Positions 35,983-43,126 of a DNA stretch of 64,000 bases are shown here, in pieces. Each line of letters starts with the position of its first letter. The first letter of the stretch is position 1. Where the stretch lies: the NCBI GenBank assembly GCA_947175495.1, contig CAMWNB010000004.1:1-64000 (forward strand), read 5' to 3'. Both the position numbers and the translations under genes were made by a program. Source of the DNA: an uncultured Porphyromonadaceae bacterium. GTDB taxonomy: Bacteria > Bacteroidota > Bacteroidia > Bacteroidales > Muribaculaceae. The notes below the pieces were generated by a model. That model was not told the origin of the DNA, did not search any database, and saw nothing but the letters and a program-made list of their open reading frames with translations.

Positions 35983-37285
35983 GCCAGCGATAGAATTTCA
36001 CCACACAAAACGACACCATGCCGGCCAGCGATACGGGTAGCAGATACTCGTAGCTGGCCGTCATTTCTATTGTGAGGAATATGGCCATGAGCGGCGCCTT
36101 GATGGTGCCGCCCATCACCGCCGCCATGCCTCCGAGCACAAAGACCGGCATGGGCAGCCCTACGCCGAACAGCGACTTCGCGGCCATCACAAACAGATAG
36201 CCGGCTATCGCTCCGGCGAACAGTGTGGGAGCGAAATCGCCGGCCACGCCGCCGCCGCTGTTGGAGGAGAATGCAGCCACACCCTTGGCCAGAAGCAGGC
36301 CCAGGCCTATGAGCAGCAGTCCGTAGTCGCCCCAGTGGTTGAGCACATACAGCGGACTGTAGTCGCCCAGGGTGTAGTCGGCCTTGTTCATAAGATTGTT
36401 TACCACCTCATAGCCTTCGCCGTAGAGCGCAGGAAACAGAAACAGCAACAGGCCGACGCACAGCCCCGACACCACGTTGCGCAGCCACGGATTGCCTATC
36501 GCCACAAGGCGGCGCGCGGCGTAATGGCCCGTGTAATTGTAGTAAACGGCATAGCATCCGCAGCAAATGCCCAGCAACACCACAGCCGGCAGACAGTCGA
36601 GGCTCTGGGGCACGAAGCGCGTAAGCGACAGATCGGGCACGCACCCCGACAGCACATAGGCCGTCAGCGACGCCACCATGCAAGTGGCAAGAATGCCGAT
36701 CACCGGCACGGTGGTGAGCGTCAGTCCCATGTATTCAAGCGCGTAGAGCATGCCGCCCACCGGCGCCTGGAATATGCCTGCGATGCCTGCCGCGGCACCG
36801 CAGGCTATGAGCACGCGCACCTTGTGGTCGGGGAGGCCTATGCGGCGCGACAGGTTGCCGCCGAGAGCCGCGCCCACGGTGGCAATGGGCCCCTCGGCTC
36901 CGGCCGAGCCGCCGAAGCCCAGGGTCATGGTGCTTGCCACAATCGGGCCGAAAATGAGTTTTGTGGAGATAAATGTAATGCCGCGGTGCAGGCGGTCGTT
37001 GATTTTGTCGCTGGCGTGTTCTATGTCGTCGCGCAGGATGTAGCGGGTGAAGATGCCTGTGCACACAATGCCGGCCACGGGCAGCAGAATGAGCATCCAG
37101 TTGCCTTTCTCAAGGTGCATCATGCTGTGGGCCACAAGCGACATGTGCTGAATGAGCCATCGCAGCAGCGCAGCCGAAGCGCCGCAGACGAGGCCCACCG
37201 TCAGACACATCGACATGCCGACGAACAGGTCGGGTGCCGACACAAACTTAAGGCGCAGCCGCCGCGGTAAATCTCTGATGCTCAT
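35975..37285 (-). CDS. ClC-family chloride channel or H+/Cl- antiporter
   Basis: A 436-aa membrane protein with about ten hydrophobic segments. The ClC selectivity motifs are visible: GSAGAEGPIATVGAALGG (GxEGP; this Glu is the gating residue) and GGVAGDFAPTLFAGAIAG (the GxFxPxL element, with Asp-Phe), plus VLGGMAAVMGGTIKAPLMAI. The first motif, usually GSGIP, is not obvious. Start is ATG 37285; the track start at 37324 is a GTG that only adds a non-conserved tail. It is a single-gene unit with no CBS domains. Confidence 0.9.
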   Translation of the reverse strand: MSIRDLPRRLRLKFVSAPDLFVGMSMCLTVGLVCGASAALLRWLIQHMSLVAHSMMHLEKGNWMLILLPVAGIVCTGIFTRYILRDDIEHASDKINDRLHRGITFISTKLIFGPIVASTMTLGFGGSAGAEGPIATVGAALGGNLSRRIGLPDHKVRVLIACGAAAGIAGIFQAPVGGMLYALEYMGLTLTTVPVIGILATCMVASLTAYVLSGCVPDLSLTRFVPQSLDCLPAVVLLGICCGCYAVYYNYTGHYAARRLVAIGNPWLRNVVSGLCVGLLLFLFPALYGEGYEVVNNLMNKADYTLGDYSPLYVLNHWGDYGLLLIGLGLLLAKGVAAFSSNSGGGVAGDFAPTLFAGAIAGYLFVMAAKSLFGVGLPMPVFVLGGMAAVMGGTIKAPLMAIFLTIEMTASYEYLLPVSLAGMVSFCVVKFYRWLI

Positions 37286-37362
37286 ATGCCGTGATGATAT
37301 AGATATCAACAACGGCGGCTGCACTAATGTTTAGACCCGGCTTATAGCCGATGTAAAAGCTC

Positions 37363-38178
37363 CTAATCCCAGAACTTGAAGAAATGGTGCACGGGGCCGT
37401 GGCCGTGGCCTATGGCGTAGCGCGACCCGGCGGCGATGGCGGCCGCGATATAGTCTTTGGCGGCCGCGGCAGCATCGTCGAGCGAGAGCCCGTGGGCGAG
37501 CGACGCTGCGAATGCCGACGACAGCGTGCAGCCGGTGCCGTGGGTGTTGGGCGTCGAGAGGCGTTCCGACTCAAGGCGCAGCACGGTGTCGGTCTCGGCG
37601 TTGTAGAACACGTCGACGAGCAGTTCGTCGTGCAGATGTCCGGCTTTGAGCATCACCGACACACCGCCGCAGGCATCGCTCAGGCGTCGCGCCGCATCCG
37701 GCAGCTCGTCCTGCTTCGACAGCTTCCGGCCCAGCAGGATTGATGCCTCGGGGATGTTGGGGGTGATCACTCGTGCCCTCGGGATGAGCACCGTGCGCAG
37801 CGCGTCCACCGCGTCGGCCTGCAGCAGCGGGTCGCCGGAAGTGGCCACCATCACGGGGTCGAGCACGATGTCGCGCAGGTCGGGATACTCGTCGAGCGTG
37901 GCGCGCACGGCAGCGATGAGCTCGGCCGAGTGCAGCATGCCGATTTTGACGGCGTCGGTGCCTATGTCGTCGAGCACGCTGTGTATCTGCCCCGTGACGA
38001 AAGGCACGGGGATGGGATGCACGCCGGTGACACCCACGGTGTTTTCGTCGACCACGGCCACTATGGCCGAGGTGCCGAAACAGCCGAGGGCCGAGAAGGT
38101 CTTGAGGTCGGCCTGCACGCCGGCTCCGCCGCTGGGGTCGCTGCCGGCGATGGTGAGCGCGCGGCGGTAGGTTTTCAT
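37363..38178 (-). CDS. thiD: Hydroxymethylpyrimidine/phosphomethylpyrimidine kinase
   Basis: A 271-aa ribokinase-fold enzyme that phosphorylates HMP and HMP-P to HMP-PP for thiamine synthesis. It shows the N-terminal TIAGSDPSGGAGVQADLKTF and the C-terminal anion hole and catalytic Asp region NTHGTGCTLSSAFAASLAHG. The start is ATG 38178 in ATGA overlap with tenA; the track ORF (38304) is extended into tenA out of frame. Last gene of the riboswitch-controlled operon. Confidence 0.96.
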   Translation of the reverse strand: MKTYRRALTIAGSDPSGGAGVQADLKTFSALGCFGTSAIVAVVDENTVGVTGVHPIPVPFVTGQIHSVLDDIGTDAVKIGMLHSAELIAAVRATLDEYPDLRDIVLDPVMVATSGDPLLQADAVDALRTVLIPRARVITPNIPEASILLGRKLSKQDELPDAARRLSDACGGVSVMLKAGHLHDELLVDVFYNAETDTVLRLESERLSTPNTHGTGCTLSSAFAASLAHGLSLDDAAAAAKDYIAAAIAAGSRYAIGHGHGPVHHFFKFWD

Positions 38179-38828
38179 ATCTTCCATTGTTCGAGGTTCC
38201 AGGCGCTGTCCCAGAAGAGCCACTCCATGCGGGTGCAGCGCACAAAAATTTCTGTCATCTGTTTTCTTACTTCGGGCGTGGCTGCTTCCGCCAGTTCGTC
38301 GCATATCTCAATGGCACGGCGTGTGGACTCCACAAATGCCGGGTCGGAATAGGTGTCGATCCATGCCTTGTAGGGGTTGTCGGCCACTCCGGCCTGCTTT
38401 TCCGCGATGGAGAGCCCCACGCGCAGATACACCCAGAAGCACGGCAGCACTGCCGCCGCCTCCACTTCCACGCTGCTGTAGGAGCATGCTTTCAGCAGCG
38501 ATGTGTAAAGCAGGCATGCCGGCGACATCTCCGACGGGTCGGGACGGTCGCCGTCGAGAAACACTTCGTGGAGCGCCCGCTCCACATACACGCCGTCGCC
38601 TGCAAACTTTATGAAGTCGGCGGTCTGGTCCATCACGGGCAGACGCGAGGCTATGTGGGCGAGCACACGCGAGTACTCGGCGATGTACAGCGAGTCCTGT
38701 CGCTGATATTGCAGAAACTTCTCCCGCGACAGCGTGCCGTCGGCAAGCTGTGTCACAAAGGGATGGCGGGTGATGCTGTCGTAGATACCCTCAGCCGCTT
38801 CCCAGGCTTCTTCGCTCCAGCGTTTCAT
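38175..38828 (-). CDS. tenA: Aminopyrimidine aminohydrolase (thiaminase II)
   Basis: A 217-aa all-helical enzyme that hydrolyses 4-amino-5-aminomethyl-2-methylpyrimidine to HMP, salvaging degraded thiamine. Visible features are FLQYQRQDSLYIAEYSRVL at the N-terminus, the likely catalytic Cys in LPCFWVYLRVG and the acidic residue in MEWLFWDSAW near the C-terminus. It is coupled by ATGA overlaps to the methyltransferase upstream and thiD downstream, giving a salvage route inside the biosynthetic operon. Confidence 0.93.
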   Translation of the reverse strand: MKRWSEEAWEAAEGIYDSITRHPFVTQLADGTLSREKFLQYQRQDSLYIAEYSRVLAHIASRLPVMDQTADFIKFAGDGVYVERALHEVFLDGDRPDPSEMSPACLLYTSLLKACSYSSVEVEAAAVLPCFWVYLRVGLSIAEKQAGVADNPYKAWIDTYSDPAFVESTRRAIEICDELAEAATPEVRKQMTEIFVRCTRMEWLFWDSAWNLEQWKI

Positions 38829-39535
38829 GCTTCGAGAGGTTTTACGGCGCTGACGGCCACATAGTCGCCGCGGTCGCAGCCTTCAAGCGGCTGCTCCTCG
38901 CGCAGGTCGGAGTAAAGCGGATGCGCGGTCAGAGTCTGCGCGTATTTCAGATCGGCAAAGCCGGCGTCCTTGAGGATGACAGCTTTCTCGGCGGTGGTGC
39001 GCCAGTTGGCCACATCCACGAACTCAATCGGATAGGGGTTTGGGGGATACACGCCTTCAAGCAGCGGGTGGTCCCATGTGCCGAGAGCCTTGGCCAGATT
39101 GTACATGGTTCCGTAGCCGCTCTCCTTCGGCACGTCCACCAGCACGATGCGTCCGCCGGGGCGCAAAGCCTTGAACACTTTGGCCACCACGGCCTCAAGG
39201 TCGGTGATATAGCTCGGCGAGCCATTGAAGAGGATGGTGTCGTACGTGCCCTCGCCGAAGTCGGCCTCCTCGGCCGTGGCTATTGTCACGTTCATTCCGC
39301 GCTTGCGGGCTATCTCGGCCATGCCCAGCGAGGGTTCTATGCCGTCGCGCACGTCGATGCCGCGCTCCTCGCGCATAATTTTCTCAAACAGTCCGCTGCC
39401 GCAGCCCACGGAGAGCACGCGTCCCGCCCCCTCGAGCACGGAGGCCACGAGATTCACCTCGGAATAGAGCACGTTGCGGTTGTCGAGGAACCATGCGTCG
39501 TATTTCGAAGCATACTCGTCAAATCCTTTTCCCAT
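38825..39535 (-). CDS. Class I SAM-dependent methyltransferase of unknown substrate
   Basis: A 236-aa Rossmann methyltransferase with motif I VLSVGCGSGLFE (about 40-51), an acidic post-motif region IEPSLGMAEIAR, TYDTILFNGSPSYI and PGGRIVLVDVPKESGYGT. It lies within the thiamine operon, 66 bp after thiH and overlapping tenA by ATGA, so co-transcription is likely. I know no thiamine step needing such a methyltransferase. It might act on a by-product of ThiH chemistry or a pyrimidine, or be a passenger. Function not assigned. Confidence 0.8.
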   Translation of the reverse strand: MGKGFDEYASKYDAWFLDNRNVLYSEVNLVASVLEGAGRVLSVGCGSGLFEKIMREERGIDVRDGIEPSLGMAEIARKRGMNVTIATAEEADFGEGTYDTILFNGSPSYITDLEAVVAKVFKALRPGGRIVLVDVPKESGYGTMYNLAKALGTWDHPLLEGVYPPNPYPIEFVDVANWRTTAEKAVILKDAGFADLKYAQTLTAHPLYSDLREEQPLEGCDRGDYVAVSAVKPLEA

Positions 39536-39601
39536 AAATAGTTGTCTATGTAGTTTATAAATATATTCAATAAGCGTTGAGCACAGCTGAACCGGAGCCC
39601 G

Positions 39602-40711
39602 TCAGTCGAACACTTTGTCCCAGTCTTTCCACACCACTTCGCATCCGGCCTTGCGCAGGGCTTCGGCCACTTCGGCCGGCGTGCGCTCGTCGCTGACGGC
39701 GAACTGTTCGAGCGCCTGCGGGTAGGTCTCGTAGCCGCCCGGCTCGGTCTTCGAGCCGGCGCTCATGCTGGTGGCGCCCAGTGTGGCTATGTTGTTGCGG
39801 AACTCCGGGCGCTCGCGCGTCGACACGGAAATGTCCACATCCTCGTCGAAGATGCGGAAAGCGAAAGTGAGCTGCGCCAGCTCCCGGTCGGTCATCACCA
39901 CATTGGGCTGATAGCCGGTCTCGCTCGGGCGCATGCGGGGGAAGTTCACGCTGTAGCGCGTGCGCCAGTAGTGCTTGCGCAGGTATTGCAGGTGCAGGGC
40001 CATCATGGTCACGTCCGTGCGCCAGTCTTCCAGGCCTATCAGCACGCCCATTCCTATCTTGTGCACCCCTGCCCGGCCCATGCGGTCAAAGCCGTTGACA
40101 CGCCATTCGAAGTTGCTCTTCATGCCGGCAGGGTGGTAGACCTTGTAGCGCTCGCGATGGTAGGTCTCCTGGAAGCACACGACGCCGTTGAGGCCCGAGT
40201 GGGTCAGCCGTTCGTAGTCCTCGGCCGGGAGCGGCATCACTTCCATGGTGAGATTGTTGAAGTAGGGGCGGCACACGCGCAGAGCCTGCTCCAGATAGTC
40301 CGTGCCGGCCGCGCGGGGATTCTCGCCCGTGACGAGAAGCAGATTCTCGAAAGGCGCGAGGCGGCGTATGGCGCGGCACTCGGCCTCAATCTGCGCGGGG
40401 GTGAGGACGACACGCGGGAATTTGTTGTGGCGGTTGAAGCCGCAGTACACACACGAGTTGGTGCAGGAGTTGGTGATGTACATGGGTATATACATCGATA
40501 TCACTTTGCCGAAGCGCTTTTGTGTGAGCGCCCGGCTCATGGCGGCCATGCGCTCGAGATAGGGCGCGGCCGCGGGCGAGACGAGAGCCATGAAGTCGTC
40601 GATGTCGCGCCGTCTTTTTCCCAGCGCGCGCTCCACGTCGGCGCCTGTCTTGGCGGCGATGCGGGCGGTGGTCTCGTCCCAGTCGTATTTCAGGAGTTCT
40701 TCGGAAAACAT
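39602..40711 (-). CDS. thiH: 2-iminoacetate synthase (radical SAM tyrosine lyase)
   Basis: A 369-aa radical SAM enzyme that cleaves tyrosine to dehydroglycine and p-cresol to supply thiazole atoms. The [4Fe-4S] motif CxxxCxxC is seen in NSCTNSCVYCGFNRHNK, followed by LLVTGENPRAA (SAM/GGE-like), EVMPLPAEDYERL and NFPRMRPSETGYQP. The ATG overlaps the thiG stop by one base. It is the anaerobic alternative to glycine oxidase ThiO, in line with an anaerobic gut organism. Confidence 0.96.
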   Translation of the reverse strand: MFSEELLKYDWDETTARIAAKTGADVERALGKRRRDIDDFMALVSPAAAPYLERMAAMSRALTQKRFGKVISMYIPMYITNSCTNSCVYCGFNRHNKFPRVVLTPAQIEAECRAIRRLAPFENLLLVTGENPRAAGTDYLEQALRVCRPYFNNLTMEVMPLPAEDYERLTHSGLNGVVCFQETYHRERYKVYHPAGMKSNFEWRVNGFDRMGRAGVHKIGMGVLIGLEDWRTDVTMMALHLQYLRKHYWRTRYSVNFPRMRPSETGYQPNVVMTDRELAQLTFAFRIFDEDVDISVSTRERPEFRNNIATLGATSMSAGSKTEPGGYETYPQALEQFAVSDERTPAEVAEALRKAGCEVVWKDWDKVFD

Positions 40712-41478
40712 CAGTCAAGGAATGAAGTGAGAGGGCTGCTGGCCTCGGCGCATCGCGACTGCGCGCCCAGGCCGGCTTCGTAGGCTTCGCGTCCGGCCTC
40801 GACGGCGCGGGCGAATGCGGCAGCCATGCGCACGGGGTCGCCGGCCACAGCGATGGCCGTGTTCACGAGCACGGCATCGGCGCCGAGTTCCATGGCTTCG
40901 GCGGCATGGGAGGGGGCGCCCAGGCCGGCGTCGACCACTACGGGCACGCGGCTCTGCTCGATGATGATCTCAAGCAGTTCGCGGGTGACGAGGCCTTTGT
41001 TGGTGCCGATGGGCGCTGCCAGCGGCATCACTGTGGCCGCGCCGGCTTCTTCAAGACGCTTGCACAGCACGGGGTCGGCCTGTATGTATGGCAGCACGAC
41101 GAATCCCATGCGGGCGAGTTCCTCGGTGGCTTTGAGCGTCTCCACGGGGTCGGGAAGCAGATACTTAGGGTCGGGATGAATCTCGAGTTTTATGAAATTG
41201 GTTCCGAATGCTTCTCTTGCAAGCTGGGCCGCAAGCACAGCCTCGGCGGCATCGCGCACTCCGGAGGTGTTGGGAAGCAGCTGTATGCCCGGGCGGCGCA
41301 CATGTGCCAGCATGTCGTCGGCAGGGTCGTTCATGTCGATACGTTTCATGGCCAGCGTCACCATCTCCGTGGCGGAAGCCTCGATGGCGCGTGCCATCAC
41401 TTCGTTGCTCTGAAATTTTCCCGTGCCCACGAACAGGCGCGAGGCGAACTTGCGTCCGCCGATAATCAGTTCACTCAT
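40711..41478 (-). CDS. thiG: Thiazole synthase
   Basis: A 255-aa TIM-barrel enzyme that joins deoxyxylulose-5-phosphate, dehydroglycine and ThiS-thiocarboxylate into the thiazole phosphate. It starts [20 protein letters not shown]; the active-site Lys is in [10 protein letters not shown] (about 100), and [31 protein letters not shown] is the phosphate-binding region. It overlaps thiE by ATGA and thiH by one base, and it physically partners ThiH in known systems. Confidence 0.97.
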   Translation of the reverse strand: MSELIIGGRKFASRLFVGTGKFQSNEVMARAIEASATEMVTLAMKRIDMNDPADDMLAHVRRPGIQLLPNTSGVRDAAEAVLAAQLAREAFGTNFIKLEIHPDPKYLLPDPVETLKATEELARMGFVVLPYIQADPVLCKRLEEAGAATVMPLAAPIGTNKGLVTRELLEIIIEQSRVPVVVDAGLGAPSHAAEAMELGADAVLVNTAIAVAGDPVRMAAAFARAVEAGREAYEAGLGAQSRCAEASSPLTSFLD

Positions 41479-42098
41479 ATCTCTTGGTTTGAAAGTATTT
41501 CTAATATATGTGCTGTTTCGCCGGCCGGGTCGGCCGAGCCGAGTATGGTTCCGGAAAGTGCTATGCCGGTGACGCCCGTGGCCATTATCGCGGGGATGTC
41601 GGCGGCAGTGATGCCTCCGATGGCCACCACGGGGATGTCGCTGCGCAGGCGCAAGGCGGCCATGATGCCGCGGTAGCCTTCGGTGCCGAGAACGGGGCTG
41701 AGGCGTTCTTTGGTGGTGGTGAAACGGAATGGCCCCACGCCGAGATAGTCGGCGCCGGCGTCCACTGCCGCGAGCGCATCGTCGAGGGTGTTGGCCGTGC
41801 AGCCTATGATTTTGTCCGGGCCGAGGATGCTGCGCGCCTCAGCCGGGTGCATGTCGTTCTTGCCTAAGTGGACGCCGTCGGCGCCGAGCGCGCCCACAAG
41901 GTGCACGCGGTCGTCGAGTATGAATGTGGCGCCTGCGGCGCGGCACAAGCGGCCCACCTCGCGGCCCGTGGCAAGGAACTCGTCGTCCGACGCATGTTTC
42001 ATGCGCAGCTGCACCCATCGGCAACCGCCGCGCAATGCCTCGCGCACGCCGTCGGCATAGCCCAGGCGCTCGTTTTCGTGGCTTATGAATTGGAGCAT
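41475..42098 (-). CDS. thiE: Thiamine-phosphate synthase
   Basis: A 207-aa TIM barrel that couples HMP-PP with thiazole phosphate to give thiamine phosphate. It has [40 protein letters not shown] and the phosphate-binding [13 protein letters not shown] (equivalent of GPxxxTxTK). The glycine-rich VAIGGI closes the barrel. It overlaps the upstream TenI-like gene by 16 bp and thiG by ATGA. This is the better ThiE candidate of the two paralogues. Confidence 0.95.
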   Translation of the reverse strand: MLQFISHENERLGYADGVREALRGGCRWVQLRMKHASDDEFLATGREVGRLCRAAGATFILDDRVHLVGALGADGVHLGKNDMHPAEARSILGPDKIIGCTANTLDDALAAVDAGADYLGVGPFRFTTTKERLSPVLGTEGYRGIMAALRLRSDIPVVAIGGITAADIPAIMATGVTGIALSGTILGSADPAGETAHILEILSNQEI

Positions 42099-42655
42099 AT
42101 TGCTTTTATGAAATTTTCAAGTCTGTCTTTTGAGAAATCGCGCCACACGCTGCCCAGCATGGCGGCGCCGCCGAATCCGGCCCGGCGCAGTTCCGACAGC
42201 CGCCCGGGAGTGACGCCTCCGAGCGCTATAACCCTGTCGTCGACCTGTCCGCACAGCTCTTCCGGCGAAAACCCGGCGCGGTAGCCCTGCTTGGAGATGC
42301 TGTCGTAGACGGGGCTGAGAAAGACGTAGGCAGCATCGGCCCGCCGCCGCACGTCCTCAAGGCTGTGGCACGACGCGCTGTACAGGCCGTTGAAGCCTGC
42401 GGGCGCCTCGGGGCACCGGCCGTTGAGATGCACGCCGCATCCGTATTCCGCGGCCAAATGCTGACAATCGTGCAGGCTCAGCCGCGCGCGCAAACCGGCC
42501 GGCACGGCTTCTATGAGCTTTCGCATGTCGCTCTCGCCGCATCCGGGCTTGCGCAGATGCACGCGCCACGCCGCGCCGCTCTCGAGCAGCCGCGCCACAG
42601 CCTCCGCCTCGCCGTCGAAGAAAGGCTCGTCGGTGATGACGACCACACGCATCAT
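42083..42655 (-). CDS. ThiE/TenI-family protein (second paralogue)
   Basis: A 190-aa TIM-barrel protein related to ThiE: VVVITDEPFFDGEAE, WRVHLRKPG, LSLHDCQHLAAEYGCGVHLN and VFLSPVYDSISKQGYRAGF. The last block differs from the GPxxxT(x)TK loop of true ThiE and is typical of TenI-like thiazole tautomerases or uncharacterised Bacteroidetes paralogues. The true start is ATG 42655 in ATGA overlap with thiS; the track ORF (43045) includes riboswitch DNA. It probably aromatises the ThiG product, but this is inference. Confidence 0.82.
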   Translation of the reverse strand: MMRVVVITDEPFFDGEAEAVARLLESGAAWRVHLRKPGCGESDMRKLIEAVPAGLRARLSLHDCQHLAAEYGCGVHLNGRCPEAPAGFNGLYSASCHSLEDVRRRADAAYVFLSPVYDSISKQGYRAGFSPEELCGQVDDRVIALGGVTPGRLSELRRAGFGGAAMLGSVWRDFSKDRLENFIKAICSNS

Positions 42656-42852
42656 CCGCCGCACACCGCGCGTATCACTGTCAGGCGGGCGCCGTCCGCA
42701 AGCCTGCGGGCGCCCCATTCGGCACGGGGCACAACTTTGTTGTCGACGGCCACTGCCACGCCCGGCCCGTCGAGGCTCTGCGCGGCAAGCACGTCGAGCA
42801 GGCTCGCGCCGTCGGCCGCCTGCACTGCATTGTTGTTGATGTGGATAGTCAT
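42652..42852 (-). CDS. thiS: Sulfur carrier protein ThiS
   Basis: A 66-aa ubiquitin-like protein ending in the essential Gly-Gly (RAVCGG), which becomes a thiocarboxylate and donates sulfur to ThiG. The body matches the family: IHINNNAVQAADGASLLDVLAAQ, VAVAVDNKVVPRAEW and LADGARLTVIRAV. It is the first gene after the TPP riboswitch. No thiF adenylyltransferase is encoded in this operon. Confidence 0.95.
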   Translation of the reverse strand: MTIHINNNAVQAADGASLLDVLAAQSLDGPGVAVAVDNKVVPRAEWGARRLADGARLTVIRAVCGG

Positions 42853-42911
42853 AATTATAGCCTTTAATCCATATTACGGAGGGGCGGGCGCCCGAAAAAT
42901 CAAGGCTATGA

Positions 42912-42995
42912 ACAAGTCCTTTCGGCGGTACGGACCGCATCAAGTTCATAGGGTATAATCTCAGCCCCGGCTTTCGGCACGCGGGCACCCCTCTT
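42912..42995 (-). ncRNA. TPP riboswitch (THI element)
   Basis: On the minus strand the conserved core is present in order: GGGGTGCCCG, GGCTGAGATTATACCCTATG, GAACTTGATGCGGTCC, then CGCCGAAAGGACTT. These correspond to the THI-box arms CUGAGA, ACCCU and ACCUGAU. It lies about 60 bp upstream of thiS, so thiamine diphosphate should repress the whole operon. The boundary is approximate. Confidence 0.92.
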
Positions 42996-43006
42996 GCATT
43001 ACACCG

Positions 43007-43038
43007 CAAAGTTACTCTTTTTTCCCAACAATCGCAAG
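43007..43038 (-). promoter_or_regulatory. Thiamine operon promoter
   Basis: On the minus strand, CTTG (43038-43035, one mismatch to TTTG), a 20-nt spacer and TAACTTTG (43014-43007). Transcription would begin just upstream of the TPP riboswitch. Confidence 0.7.
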
Positions 43039-43057
43039 CAGGCACAAAAAAAGTGAG

Positions 43058-43065
43058 TATCTTTG
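43058..43065 (+). promoter_or_regulatory. tamL -7 promoter element
   Basis: TATCTTTG matches TAnnTTTG and is divergent from the thiamine promoter some 50 bp away. No clear -33 TTTG. It argues for a start codon at 43127 or 43136 rather than the upstream GTG at 43091. Confidence 0.55.
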
Positions 43066-43126
43066 TGCGTCGACCAACAAATCGCCGTGTGTGCTTGTTA
43101 CTATTGCAAGCATTTCATCACATCTT

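Noticed and set aside
37338-37350. CGGCT-TAT-AGCCG hairpin between the ClC and thiD genes
   Set aside because: Both flanking genes are on the minus strand; the stem is 5 bp with no T-run following it, so it is too weak to call a terminator.
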